Below, piece after piece: positions 9,733-20,040 of a stretch of DNA of 64,000 nt (the first letter of the stretch is position 1; each line of letters begins with the position of its first letter). The stretch is taken from NCBI GenBank assembly GCA_903632075.3, contig CAHIKZ030005202.1, forward strand, positions 1,159,501-1,223,500. Direction: 5' to 3'. This DNA comes from Acanthosepion pharaonis. Lineage: Eukaryota; Mollusca; Cephalopoda; Sepiida; Sepiidae. The position numbers and the translations under genes were made by a program. The notes under the pieces were generated by a model that searched no databases, had not been told where the DNA came from, and saw nothing but the letters and a program-made list of their open reading frames with translations.

Positions 9733-10020
9733 ACTCCAAGTAAGGCAATAAAGCCACTGAGACACAAGGGTTTACTGCTGAGTGTTAGAGAATATGAGAA
9801 AAAATACTATTAAGAAGCGAGGACAGTAAAAGAAAAAGAATTAAGACAGAGGATAACGATTGGCATTGCATTTAAATTTTTGGAGACCAAAGTTGACTTC
9901 AGTTACGTGAACGGAATGTTTATGTTCGAAGCATATATATTTTTTAATCGTATCACCCCATAGAAGGTAGTAAAGCCACTGAGACACAAGGAATTATTGA
10001 GTGTGGAAAAAAAACAAGAA
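9733..10020 (-). mobile_element. Two CR1-type 3' ends in a row
   Basis: 9735-9795 and 9957-10005 each carry the reverse complement of the CR1 3' UTR signature found on the plus strand at 12150-12205 and 25560-25620 (in this orientation 'aaggcaataaagccactgag', then 'acacaagg'). They are two 5'-truncated insertions or a tandem pair, without coding sequence. Confidence 0.65.
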
Positions 10021-10039
10021 AAGAAAAAGAGAAACATGA

Positions 10040-10786
10040 GTTCAGTACTCTTTTCTTTGTTTTTGTTGCATCAAGTCTCTTCTTCATCTGTGAGGAAGTT
10101 GTCCTTCATTCACTGCCATATAGGAGAACTGATATTTCATAACAGTTCAGTAGTTTTCTTTGTTTCTATTGCTTCAAGTCTCTTCTTCATCGGTGAGGAT
10201 ATTGCCCAGCATTTACTGCCATAGAGGAGGCCTGTTATTACATAACAGTTCAGTATTCTTTTCTTTGTTTCTCTTGCTTCAAGTCTCGTCTTCATCTGTG
10301 AAGAGATTGTCGAGCATTCACTGCCATATAGGAGGACTGATATTACATAACAGTTCAGTAATCTTTTCTTTGTTTCTGTTACTTCAAGTCTCTTCTTCAT
10401 CTTTGAGGAGATTGTCCAGCATTCACTGCCATATAGGAGGACTGATATTACATAACAGTCCAGTAATCTTTTCTTTGTTTCTATTGCTTCATGTCTCTTC
10501 TTCATCAGTGAGGAGATTGTCCAGCATTCACTGCCATATAGGAGGACCAATATGACAAAAACTTCCATTAAACTTTTCTTTGTTCCTAACAAAATCTTTT
10601 CTGCTGTTAATGCTTAACTTTTGGTTGTCATCTTTCACTATCTGAATGCGACTTCGGATTTCGGTGTCACATTTTATGTCCTCAGTTAAAACTCTTCTTA
10701 GATATTTAAATTGTTGGACTTCTTGACTTAGATGTCTTTAGTTCGTAGTTTGCATCTTGAATTCTTCCTTTTGCTGACAACATTCT
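10040..10786 (-). pseudogene. LINE-A RT C-terminal part with 105-bp in-frame tandem repeats
   Basis: The reverse strand encodes the region after the RT palm of a LINE-A endonuclease-reverse transcriptase: repeated KKRLLNCYVISVLLYGSE followed by CWTISSQMKKRLEATET. This 35-residue block is present about five times with a strict 105-bp period ('ttttctttg' at 10154, 10259, 10364, 10469, 10574). In a normal copy (31541-31963) it occurs once. 10590-10786 continues upstream in the protein with stops. The neighbouring pieces 11602-11769 and 12222-12490 are the same element, split by insertions. Confidence 0.8.
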
Positions 10787-11601
10787 GTATATGTCTATAT
10801 TTCTGAGATGATGTATCTATGTATGAACCATTTTTACCAGTGCTCATATTGCAATTTTTGCTGTTATCATTGCATTTTTTTTTTTACCCAAATGTCCTCA
10901 AGGACACATGGCACAGTGGATAAATGCGTTAGTTAGATCCAGCGACAGGACCCAGTGAGTCTGAGTTCAATACCTGGTTAAAGCAGTGGAGAACTCGGGG
11001 GGAGGGGAATTAACACGAGATAACTGATAACTGACATCCATTAAACACGGCACGTGCAACTAGAACAGTCTACGCCAGCGAGCGAAATAAAGGGTTCAGA
11101 TCGACTTTCCAACCACCTGAAGAAGGCCGGAGCGTACAACGACCGAAACGTTGTGATAAATATGGCAACAAAGATGAGGATGATAGACCGAACAATGTAA
11201 ATAGTGTACATAAAACCTCATCTCAGAAATATAGACAGATACTGCTTAATTTTTATTTTATTTTCTTACCTTTGGATATCATAAAGTTTTTATAGATTCG
11301 TGTTCTTTTTCCCTATTATATTTCGTTTAATTTTAATCATTGTTTAACCAAAATAATACCTCATAAATATAGCCTAGGCTGTACCATTTACAGGAGATAA
11401 CTGATAACTGACATCCATTAAACATGGCACGTGGAACTAGTATAATCTCCCCCAGCGAGCGAAACAAAGGGTTAAGTTCGACATTCCAACCACCTAAAGA
11501 AGGTCAGAGCGTACAACGGCCGAAACGTTGTGATAAATATATATAAATATATAGCAACAAAGATGAAGACGATATTCCGAACAATATAAATAGTGAACTA
11601 T
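10787..11601 (+). mobile_element. satE insertion inside LINE-A, 7-bp flanking duplication
   Basis: The LINE-A reading is interrupted here and flanked by acattct on both sides (10780-10786 and 11602-11608). The insert starts with an inverted monomer end ('tctatatttctgagatgatg'). Next is a piece shared with 39607-39660, then the tRNA-like head (10908-10990: A box 'tggcacagtggataaatgcg', B box 'gagttcaatacc'). It continues with the CTGAAGA...GAAACG hairpin (11116-11152) and one monomer (to 11236). A second, headless partial copy follows (11391-11601). Confidence 0.75.
11222..11391. repeat. Unclassified segment, inverted copy at 16895-17045
   Basis: The stretch from 'actgcttaatttttatttta' to 'gcctaggctgtaccattta' is the near-exact reverse complement of 16895-17045. 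Both copies directly border a satE monomer end, so it may belong to one satE subfamily rather than being a separate repeat. Confidence 0.7.
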
Positions 11602-11769
11602 ACATTCTATCTTCTTACAATTAATAGTTAGTCCTTTCTTCTCGCTCTCTTTTACTACATTCTGAAGGAATGCCTGTAGTTCCCTTTCCGTGTCTGCTAC
11701 CAACAGTGTGTTATCTGCAAATCTTATATTGTTAAGCCCGCTGCTGCCAATAATGAATCCTGGTAGGAT
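11602..11769 (-). pseudogene. LINE-A RT fragment with the catalytic box region
   Basis: The reverse strand reads PGFIIGSSGLNNIRFADNTL, then LVADTERELQAFLQNVVKES and EKKGLTINCKKIEC. The FADN tetrad stands where reverse transcriptases have the catalytic (F/Y)xDD, so the second Asp is replaced. It connects across the 11770-12221 insertion to 12222-12490 and across the satE insertion to 10040-10786. Confidence 0.8.
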
Positions 11770-12221
11770 AAAATCCAGAGACGGATATGCAATATGATAG
11801 GTCCTGGTCTGGCATCTCGCCTACAGTCATTTTCTCACAGACGTGCCGTCGCTTCCTTCTGTCTTTTCTACAAGTACTTTCACGGTAACTGCTCCGATGA
11901 GGTATTTTCGCTGGTTCCCAAACTGTATGAATTGAAGCGGGCTACTAAGTCGGTATCTCAGTCCCACCTTTTCACTTCCCGTCTGTGGAACTCCCTTCCT
12001 CTTACTTGCTTCCCTGACAGTTATAGTCTTCATATCTTAAAATGTAATGTCAATCGACATCTTCTTATGCCTTTGATCTAATTCCTCGTCCTTCTCTTTA
12101 TCCTTTCCTCAATCACGCCTTTTTACTCTGGCTTCCATTCTCTGTAACCCCATGCGTGCTAGTAGCACTCCCACTTTGCTGGGGGTGAAATCCTTAAAAA
12201 AAAAAAATAAATAAATAAATT
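11770..12221 (+). mobile_element. 5'-truncated CR1-like LINE nested in LINE-A
   Basis: In frame from about 11770: DKIQRRICNMIGPGLASRLQ, then SFSHRRAVASFCLFYKYFHG, to RLWNSLPLTCFPDSYSLHIL and a stop at 12079. This is the C-terminal tail typical of CR1/Jockey-type RT proteins. A short 3' UTR ends in 'gctgggggtgaaatcctta' and an A/(AAAT) tail. It is about 450 bp, plus strand, with a mostly open frame. It lies inside the minus-strand LINE-A and is therefore younger than it. Confidence 0.85.
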
Positions 12222-12490
12222 TAATTCTCTCACAATCGCCTCACTGAATTAGTCCGGTGAGAAGATATATCCTTGTCTTACACCCCTTTCTATTTTCTTT
12301 GTATTTACTCAGTTAATTTTTTATCGGTATGCAAACGTTTTGCTTCCAGTATAAGTTCTTCATTGTTCTAATATCCTTCCCAAATAAATCAAGCTTACCT
12401 AGCAGTTCGAATAGTTCTTTGAGTCGTAGTTTATCAAACGCGGCTGCATAATTTATAAAAGCATAGGCATACATCTTTTTGCTTTGGAAT
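12222..12490 (-). pseudogene. LINE-A RT palm fragment (box A)
   Basis: The reverse strand reads KKMYAYAFINYAAAFDKLRL, a recognisable LINE RT box A. Then comes ELFELLGKLDLFGKDIRT-like sequence and, after frame breaks, 'RQGYIFSPD' (the LINE 'RQGCxxSPxLF' block). The expected FID at the catalytic position is FIN. This is the 5'-most surviving part of the nested LINE-A copy. Confidence 0.75.
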
Positions 12491-12848
12491 TATCGCTACC
12501 AGCTGAATATCAATCATACGGTCAGAGTAAAGGGAGTTATAATAGAAATTTTTTTAACACCAAAATGGCGGGTCAAACAGCATTTTCAGCAAGATATCTA
12601 TTCTCTAAAGTTCTTTTTTGTGTAAATTTGTTTGAGTCATTTAGAAAAGCAATGACAAGTGTTGTTTTTATATAATAAAACAAATTGAATAATAAAACAA
12701 ATAATAAATAATAAAACAAATTGTTATACTAATGAAACATTATTTTAAGCTACTTAATAACGCTTTGAACCATACACATTTTTTTAATTTGCCTAGAATG
12801 AAAAAAATATTATTTCAAAGAAAATATCTATAAACACAAACAATATAC
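12491..12848. other. AT-rich, no gene seen
   Basis: One 63-codon ORF (12484-12675) without a recognisable domain. A degenerate 'aataaaacaaat' tandem lies at 12675-12725. Confidence 0.4.
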
Positions 12849-12849
12849 A

Positions 12850-12892
<43 letters not shown>
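12849..12892. repeat. (TA)n microsatellite
   Basis: Perfect AT run immediately 5' of a partial R700 repeat. Confidence 0.96.
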
Positions 12893-12894
<2 letters not shown>

Positions 12895-13050
12895 TATCAT
12901 CTGCCATCCGCAATGATGGAGAAAGCATTACCTCGAACCATCGCCAGTGAGACACGCTGCAAGAGCCCTTAATCGAGACGGAATCGCGCCAATCCTCCGA
13001 AGGAACGCCATCGAACGAGGGCCAATTTCACTTTTTTTTTTGTATCTCTG
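12893..13050 (+). mobile_element. Partial R700 repeat
   Basis: 'gctatcatctgcca', 'cgcaatgatggagaaagcat' and 'catcgaacgagggccaat' match 13769-13923 and, inverted, 56835-56990. A ~25-bp piece ('cactccgtttcacgaggctc' in the other copies) is missing here. Confidence 0.75.
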
Positions 13051-13224
13051 CGTCCCGGGCGACGGACCCCGGCTCAACCGCGGACATGATCAAATTACGG
13101 GCCGAGAATCTATTCGCACAGGTCGCATCCCAAATCAACATTTTAAAAGGAAAAATGGTAATACCATCCGGCCGCTTTCTATTATCATTTTTGCAGTCAT
13201 TTTTATCGTATAAACCTCATTTAG
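13051..13224. other. GC-richer unclassified segment
   Basis: The stretch with 'gcgtcccgggcgacggaccc' and 'cgggccgagaatctattcgc' is clearly richer in GC and CpG than its surroundings. It sits between two R700 copies. No ORF of note and no family match. Confidence 0.35.
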
Positions 13225-13940
13225 TATACTGTAAGTTTAAGTGTTTATTGTTATAAATCTATTTTTATATAGGTTGTGTGTGTGTGTGTGTGTGTTCGTT
13301 TATATATGGGATCGGAATTCCTACATTTTTCAACCGATTTCAGCAAACTTGAACAAAGTAACTATAAACAAAACTTCACTTTTTTGGCAGGTAGTGTTTC
13401 TTATTGTCTTGCACATTTTTCTTTATTTTTACATTCAGAAGGCTTTAAAAATTCCATTTACAAGACAATTGTTTATAATAAAATTCTATTCAATCGGTAG
13501 ACTCATAACGATTGAAAACAATGTTTTTGTTTGAGTTTGGGTTTGACCAATTCATTAAAAAAAAAAAAAAAAAATAATTAAGACATGCGTGTCCGTCAAC
13601 CCTAAACAATAATTTTAGTCAATTTTATTTTTCAGTCTTTATGATGGTCGATACTTGATTTATCTCTTTCTGTTACATCCCCGAGCAACGCAAGGCTCTA
13701 CTGCTAGTTTTTAATCAATTTATTGAAAAAGTTTGAACAAAGTAACTATAAACAAAATGTTTTTCTTGCTATCATCTACCAGCCGCAATGATGGAGAAAG
13801 CATTACTAGAACCATCGCCAGTGAAGCACGCTGCAAGAGCCACTCCGTTTCACGAGGCTCGTCCCTTAATCGAGACGCTATCCCGCCAAGCCTCCAAAGA
13901 AACGGCATCGAACGAGGGCCAATAACCCCTGAAGTCTCCA
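13225..13940 (+). mobile_element. R700 dispersed repeat with Helitron-like hairpin/CTAG
   Basis: About 700 bp matched, inverted, by 56830-57480. It includes a (GT)n stretch at 13274-13294, 'tatatgggatcggaattcct', 'ttttttggcaggtagtgttt', then 'ccccgagcaacgcaaggctc' followed by 'tactgctag|t' (13680-13708). In the partner the hairpin is 'cccgagcaacgccggg'. A GC-rich hairpin ~10 nt before CTAG with a T after it resembles a Helitron 3' end. However, homology between the two copies continues past it, so either two elements lie in tandem or the resemblance misleads. Confidence 0.55.
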
Positions 13941-14084
13941 CTGCCACAAGAGTAAAAAAAAAAAAAATCAGAAAGAGAAGAATATTTAACTATATTTTTT
14001 TTTGTCACCAAGTCCACAGAATTTTCTTATATGATTGTCAAATAGAACTAAACATGAGAAAAACATTTGAAAAATTTCTAATGT

Positions 14085-14830
14085 TTATTATTTACATTGT
14101 TCGGACTATTGTCCTCATTTTATCGCCATATTTATTACAACGTTTCGGCCATGGTCCCTGTGCGATGTGTCAAGGACACATGGCATAGTGGATAAAGGTG
14201 GTGGTTAGATCCAGTGACAGGACACAAAGACTGTGAAACAATACCTGGTTAAAGCAGTGGAAAACTTGGAGAGGGGAATTAACAAGAGATAACTGACAAT
14301 TGACATCGATTGGACATGGCACGTGGAACTAGAACAGTCTACCCCAGTGAGCGAAATAAAGGGTTCAGTTCGACATTCCAACCACCTTAAGAAGGCCGGA
14401 GCGTACAAAGGCCGAAACGTTGTAATAAATATGGCGACAAAGATGAGGACAATAGTCTGAATAATGTAAATAATGTACATAATACCTCATCTCAGAAATA
14501 TAGACAAATACTGAAAGGCCGAAACGTTGTGATAAATATGGTGACAAAGATGAGGGCAATAGTCCGAATAATGTAAATAATGTACATAATACCTCATCTC
14601 AGAAATATAGACAGATACTGAAGGGCCGAAACCTTGTAATAAATATGGCGACAAAGATGAGGACAATAGTCTGAATAATGTAAATAATATATATAATACC
14701 TCATCTCAGAAATATAGACAGATAGTGAAAGGCCGAAACGTTGTAATAAATAGGGCGGCAAAGATAAGAACAATAGTCCGAATAATGTAAATAATGTACA
14801 TAATACCTGATCTCAGAAATGTAATAATTT
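14085..14830 (+). repeat. satE locus: inverted monomer, head, ~4 monomers of 107 bp
   Basis: 14085-14148 is an inverted monomer piece ('acattgttcggactattgtc', 'acaacgtttcggcc'). It is followed on the plus strand by the tRNA-like head ('ggcatagtggataaag'), the body, the hairpin at about 14388-14420, and roughly four monomers to 14822. This is the clearest case of monomers in both orientations on either side of the head. Confidence 0.88.
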
Positions 14831-14989
14831 ATATCCCAAATATGAAACTCTTAATAACTTTTTGAAAATAATTTTTCTTGCGTAATCTTGATCTTGAATG
14901 ATTCTTACACTAGTACAATTCCACACATTTACCCTCTAGCTTGAGTGGCTCTTGGGCCTTGCATTAGATGAACATTAGTAAGAAAAATT

Positions 14990-15632
14990 ATAATAATATG
15001 AAAAAAAAAAAGGAATTATATCTACTCACGGTAACTTTTCTAAAACCCCACCGGATATTCTTTTTAGATTTAAATCTAATCGTGAAATAGCAAACAAGTG
15101 ACACAAGAAGAAATGAAAGAATAACAATAAAAAAAAGAAATGAAAGAAAAACAATTAAAAAAGAAAGAAAAACAATTAAAAAAGTAAAAGAAAAACAATT
15201 AAAAAGGAAAAACAATTAAAAAAGAAAAAAGAATAGAAAGAAAAACAATTAAAAAAAGGAAAAAACAAAAACAAAAAAGAAAAGGAAGGAAAACAATTGA
15301 AAAATAAAAGAAAGAAGAACAATTAAAAAAGAAAAAGAAATACAATTAATAAGTCAATGAAAAACAATTAAAAAAGAAAAACAATTAAAAAAGAAAAAAG
15401 AATAGAAAGAAAAACAATTCAAAACAGAAAAAAAAGGAAGAGAAAGGAAAACAATTGAAAAATAAAAGAAAGAAAAACAATTAAAAAGTAAAATAAAAAC
15501 AATTAAAAAAGAAAAACAATTAAAAAAGAAAAACAATTAAAAAAGAAAAACAATTAAAAAAGAAAAAAGAAAAGAAAGAAAAACAATTAAAAAATAAAAG
15601 AAAGAAAAACAATTAAAAAATAATAATTAACA
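14990..15632. repeat. A-rich minisatellite (aaaaacaattaaaaaagaaa)n
   Basis: Irregular tandem units around 'gaaaaacaattaaaaa', spaced 15-40 bp. The reverse-strand ORFs rich in Phe-Ser-Phe-Leu-Ile are translation of this repeat, not genes. Confidence 0.9.
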
Positions 15633-16083
15633 TTGCTTCAACTTTATTAAAATTTGAGTAAGGCAAAATTTCGTCAGCGTGTCCCCTATTTGTAGATATT
15701 TATCCGTGTGGAAACGTCGCAACAGAATTTGGCACAAGTCTGGAGTTTAATATGGGATTTCCAGGAACGCCGTACCAAAAAACAATAAAAAATAAATAAA
15801 TAAAATAAAATAAAATTCTCAAGTCCGTCTCGGTACCTCCCCTTTTTGGCAACGCCTTAGGTGCCATGTAATGATCTTACTTGAACCGCTAGGACAAAAT
15901 CAGCCTCTCTATAAATAACTATCAAAAGGCGTTTACAACATAATCAGAAATATTTAATTTACATAAAAAAGTTTTATAAGTATATTTCAATATTTATTTT
16001 GTGTTATTTTTAATTATTTCTTTTTAAATTGACATATATTAAGTAACGTCTCTGTCGATAGATTTTTTTTTTTTTAAATATCG
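15633..16083. other. Intergenic, no gene seen
   Basis: AT-rich. A short (AAAT)/(AAATA) run at 15780-15815. No coding evidence. Confidence 0.4.
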
Positions 16084-16216
16084 ATTTCAACCCAATCAGG
16101 GCATTAAAGCCACTAAGTAAGTCCTTATTATCTCCAAAAATTCTTACAATACACAAAATAATCTTTCTGGATGAGAATAACCTGCAAAAAGGTGATAAGC
16201 CGTAAAAATCAATCAA
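16084..16216. mobile_element. CR1 3'-end scrap joined to a SINE tail
   Basis: 16087-16120 ('cccaatcagggcattaaagc', 'cactaag') is a CR1 3' UTR fragment, minus orientation. 16121-16216 carries the plus-strand SINE tail ('attatctccaaaaattctta', 'gagaataacctgcaaaaagg', 'tgataagccgtaaaaatcaa'). The junction is abrupt, so one inserted in or next to the other. Confidence 0.6.
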
Positions 16217-16654
16217 TCCAAAATAATTAAAATTGCCAAACTCATATCTTATATGCACACACATATACATATGTTTAAATAATGACCGTCTTTTTTTTTC
16301 CTTTGAAAGCTTATGAATAATTATTTGAAAAATATAGAAGAACCTTTTTTTTATCACGCATTAATTCATATTATAATTCACGAATTCTTATTGCTTCCCA
16401 CGGACAGATCGATTTTATAATCTTCTTGATTTGATTTTCTGTTGAGAAGTTATTTTGTTTTTTACTCGAAGTGACAGTTAATTATTCATCGCCAATAAAT
16501 ATGGACATATTTATTAGTCAATCTTGTTATTTAATCAAGCTCTCGTGTGGTCGCTTTTATTTCCAGGGTACAGAGCAACGCCAAGAAGTCCTTCCTTGTG
16601 ACTTTTTTTTTTTTCCAATACGCAATAGTCGTGAAACTAGTCTCGGAGAACAAT
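16217..16654. other. Intergenic, no gene seen
   Basis: Two overlapping short plus ORFs (16471-16747) share DNA in different frames and have no recognisable domain. Confidence 0.35.
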
Positions 16655-16800
16655 TGGCAACTTCTTTTTCTTCTTCTATGTGTTGTGTCCCTTCAGAATG
16701 TGATTGATTATGGCTCTCCACAATTTCCTCTCCTTTTTAACTCTTAGTAAAATTTGTCTTTTTGCTATCCCTCCTAAACCCTGTTCTGCCAACCATTGAC
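16655..16800 (-). mobile_element. LINE-A 3' end fragment
   Basis: Aligns by eye with 31495-31630, the end of the LINE-A relic: 'tcttcttctatgtgttgtgt', 'ccttcagaatgtgattgatt', 'atggctctccacaatttcct', 'aaaccctgttctgccaacca'. A similar piece is at 35775-35880. Noncoding, 5'-truncated. Confidence 0.65.
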
Positions 16801-17049
16801 GGCTTATAAGACGCACGGTGTATAAGACGCACCCCAATTTCAGCAGGGCAAAGCAAAAAAAATTAGCAATTAGTAAAATTATTAGTAAATGGTACAGCCT
16901 AGGCTATATTTATGAGGTATTATTTTTGTTTAAACAATGATTAAAATTAAACGAAATATAATAGGGAAAAAGAACACGAATCTATAAAAATTTTATGATA
17001 TCCAAAGGTAAGAAAATAAAATAAAAATTAAGCAGTATCTATCTATATT
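16801..17049. repeat. Unclassified repeat, part inverted at 11222-11391
   Basis: Begins with 'ggcttataagacgcacggtg' and 'tataagacgcaccccaattt' (an internal direct repeat of 'tataagacgcac'). It continues into the segment whose reverse complement is at 11222-11391. It ends exactly at a satE monomer on the minus strand. Confidence 0.55.
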
Positions 17050-19505
17050 TCTGAGATGAGGTTTTATGTACACTATTTACATTGTTCGGTCTATCATCCT
17101 CATCTTTGTTTCCATATTTATCACAACGTTTCGGCCGTTGTACGCTCCGGCCTTCTTCAGGTGGTTGGAAAGTCGATCTGAACCCTTTATTTCGCTCGCT
17201 TGGGTAGACTGTTCTAGTTGCACCTACCGTGTTTAATGGATGTCAGTTATCAGTTATCTCGTGTTAATTCCCCTCTCCAAGTTCTCCGCCGCCTTAACCA
17301 GGTATTGAACTCACATTCTTTGGGTCCTGTCACTGGATCTAACTAACGCGTTTATCCACTGTGCTATGTATCCTTGAGGGATCAATTCGACATGTGTCGA
17401 CAAAGATGAAGACAATAGTCCGAATAATGTAAATAGTGTACATAATACCTCATATCAGAAATATAGACAGATACTGAAGGGACGAAACACTGTGATAAAT
17501 ATGGAGACAAAGATGAGGACAATAGTCAGATTAATGTAAATAATGTACATAATACCTCATCACAGAAATATAGACAGATACTGAAGGGCCGAAACATTGA
17601 TAAATATAGCGACAAAGATGAGGACAATAGTCCGAATAATGTAAATAGTGTACATAATACCTCATCTTAGAAATATAGACAGATACTGAAAGGCCGAAAG
17701 GTTGCAATAAATATGGCGACAAAGATGAGGCCAATAGTTCGAATAATGTAAATAGTGTACATAATACCTCATATCAGAAATATAGACAGATACTGAAAGG
17801 CCGAAATGTTGTAATAAATATGGCAACAAAGATGAGGCCAATAGTTCGAATAATGTAAATAGTGTACATAATACCTCATCTCAGAAATATAGACAGATAC
17901 TGAAAGGCAGAAACGTTGTAATAAATATGGCGACAAAGATGAGGCCAATAGTTCGAATAATGTAAATAGTGTACATAATACCTCATCGCAGAAATATAGA
18001 CAGGTACTGAAAGGCCGAAACGTTGTAATAAATATGGTGACAAAGATGAGGCCAATAGTTCGAATAATGTAAATAGTGTACATAATACCTCATCTCAGAA
18101 ATATAGACAGATAGTGAAAGGCCGAAACGTTGTAATATGGTGACAAAGATGAGGACAATAGTTCGAATAATGTAAATAGTGTACATAATACCTCATCTCA
18201 GAAATATAGACAGATACTGAAAGGCAGAAACGTTGTAATAAATATGGTGACAAAGATGATGCCAATAGTTCGAATAATGTAAATAGTGTACATAATACCT
18301 CATCTCAGAAATATAGACAGATACTGAAAGGCAGAAACGTTGTAATAAATATGGCGACAAAGATGAGGCCAATAGTTCGAATAATGTAAATAGTGTACAT
18401 AATACCTCATCTCAGAAATATAGACAGATACTGAAAGGCCGAAACGTTGTAATAAATATGGCGACAAAGACGAGGCCAATAGTTCGAATAATGTACATAG
18501 TGTACATAATACCTCATCTCAGAAATATAGACAGATCGTGAAAGGCCGAAACGTTGTAATAAATATGGTGACAAAGATGAGGACAATAGTTCGAATAATG
18601 TAAATAGTGTACATAATACCTCATCTCAGAAATATAGACAGATACTGAAAGGCAGAAACGTTGTAATAAATATGGCGACAAAGATGAGGCTAATAGTCCG
18701 AATAATGTAAATAGTGTACATAATACCTCATCTCAGAAATATAGACAGATACTGAAAGGCAGAAACGTTGTAATAAATATGGCGACAAAGATGAGGACAA
18801 TAGTCCGAATAATGTAAATAGTGTACATAATACCTCATCTCAGAAATATAGACAGATACTGAAAGGCCGAAACGTTGTAATAAATATGGCGAAAAAGATG
18901 AGGCCAATAGTTCGAATAATGTAAATAGTGTACATAATACCTCATCTCAGAAATATAGACAGATACTGAAAGGCCGAAACGTTGTAATAAATATGGCGAC
19001 AAAGATGAGGCCAATAGTTCGAATAATGTAAATAGTGTACATAATACCTCATCTCAGAAATATAGACAGATACTGAAAGGCCGAAACGTTGTAATAAATA
19101 TGGCGACAAAGATGAGGACAATAGTCTGAATAATGTAAATAGTGTACATAATACCTCATCTCAGAAATATAGACAGATACTGAAAGGCCGAAACGTTGTA
19201 ATAAATATGGTGACAAAGATGAGGCCAATAGTTCGAATAATGTAAATAGTGTACATAATACCTCATCTCAGAAATATAGACAGATACTGAAAGGCCGAAA
19301 CGTTGTAATAAATATGGCGACAAAGATGAGGCCAATAGTTCGAATAATGTAAATAGTGTACATAATACCTCATCTCAGAAATATAGACAGATACTGAAAG
19401 GCCGAAACGTTGTAATAAATATGGCGACAAAGATGAGGCCAATAGTTCGAATAATGTACATAGTGTACATAATACCTCATCTCAGAAATATAGACAGATA
19501 CTATC
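17050..19505 (+). repeat. satE locus: inverted head, then ~20 monomers of 107 bp
   Basis: 17050-17390 is a full satE head on the minus strand (monomer, hairpin near 17138-17165, body, tRNA-like region ending near 17375). From 17397 plus-strand monomers run with a 107-bp period ('gccgaaacgt' at 18438 and 18545) to 19501. Variants include 'gaggccaatagttcg' and 'gaggacaatagtccg', and 'ggcagaaacg' against 'ggccgaaacg'. One monomer (18118-18215) lacks 'ataaatatggcg'-type bases, a small internal deletion. Confidence 0.92.
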
Positions 19506-20040
19506 ATCTCGTTAAATCATGCGTCTTCTTCCGTTCTATTGAGAGCATTGCTAATGCCTCACTTTTAAAAAGACTTCACAACAATTTCTGGTCTAATATT
19601 ATCCCAATGCTTGATTCACCCATTCGCAGATTGTAAATAATTACAATTCTTTTTTTTTTCTTTTTCCTGTTGCAAATTTTAGATTTTGGCTCAAGGCTCA
19701 CAGTTCCGTGGTGGATAGTTTAGTAATAGAAGACACGGTCCGAGTTAATGATCTTTCCCCATTTCATTTACGATTATAAAAAAAAATCTTCAAATCTGTG
19801 AGAAACGGAAGGAATATTCAAGTTAGTTGCATCGAAGAGAACGTCATCTCTTGGACATTAGTCAGCATGGCTGATGCTAACCTTTAGAGTAACTAATTGC
19901 ACGTTCTTGGATTAAAATTTTTCCACTGACAATAAAGTGTAACGATTATATTGAATAACTTGCTAGGTCTGCTGCAAGGAAAGATGGTTCATTGTATCAT
20001 ACTAGACAATTTTTTCGACAGAATCTATGTTACATATATA
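19506..20040. other. Intergenic, no gene seen
   Basis: A short frame (19500-19636, ...SCVFFRSIESIANASLLKRL...) continues out of the satellite. I do not recognise it. It could be a transposon scrap. The rest is AT-rich. Confidence 0.3.

Noticed and set aside
15000..15632. Phe/Ser-rich membrane-like ORFs on the minus strand
   Set aside because: Direct translation of an A-rich minisatellite.
17397..19505. Centromeric satellite
   Set aside because: Period and homogeneity would allow it, but the arrays are short, scattered and tied to a mobile head; nothing in the sequence supports centromere function.
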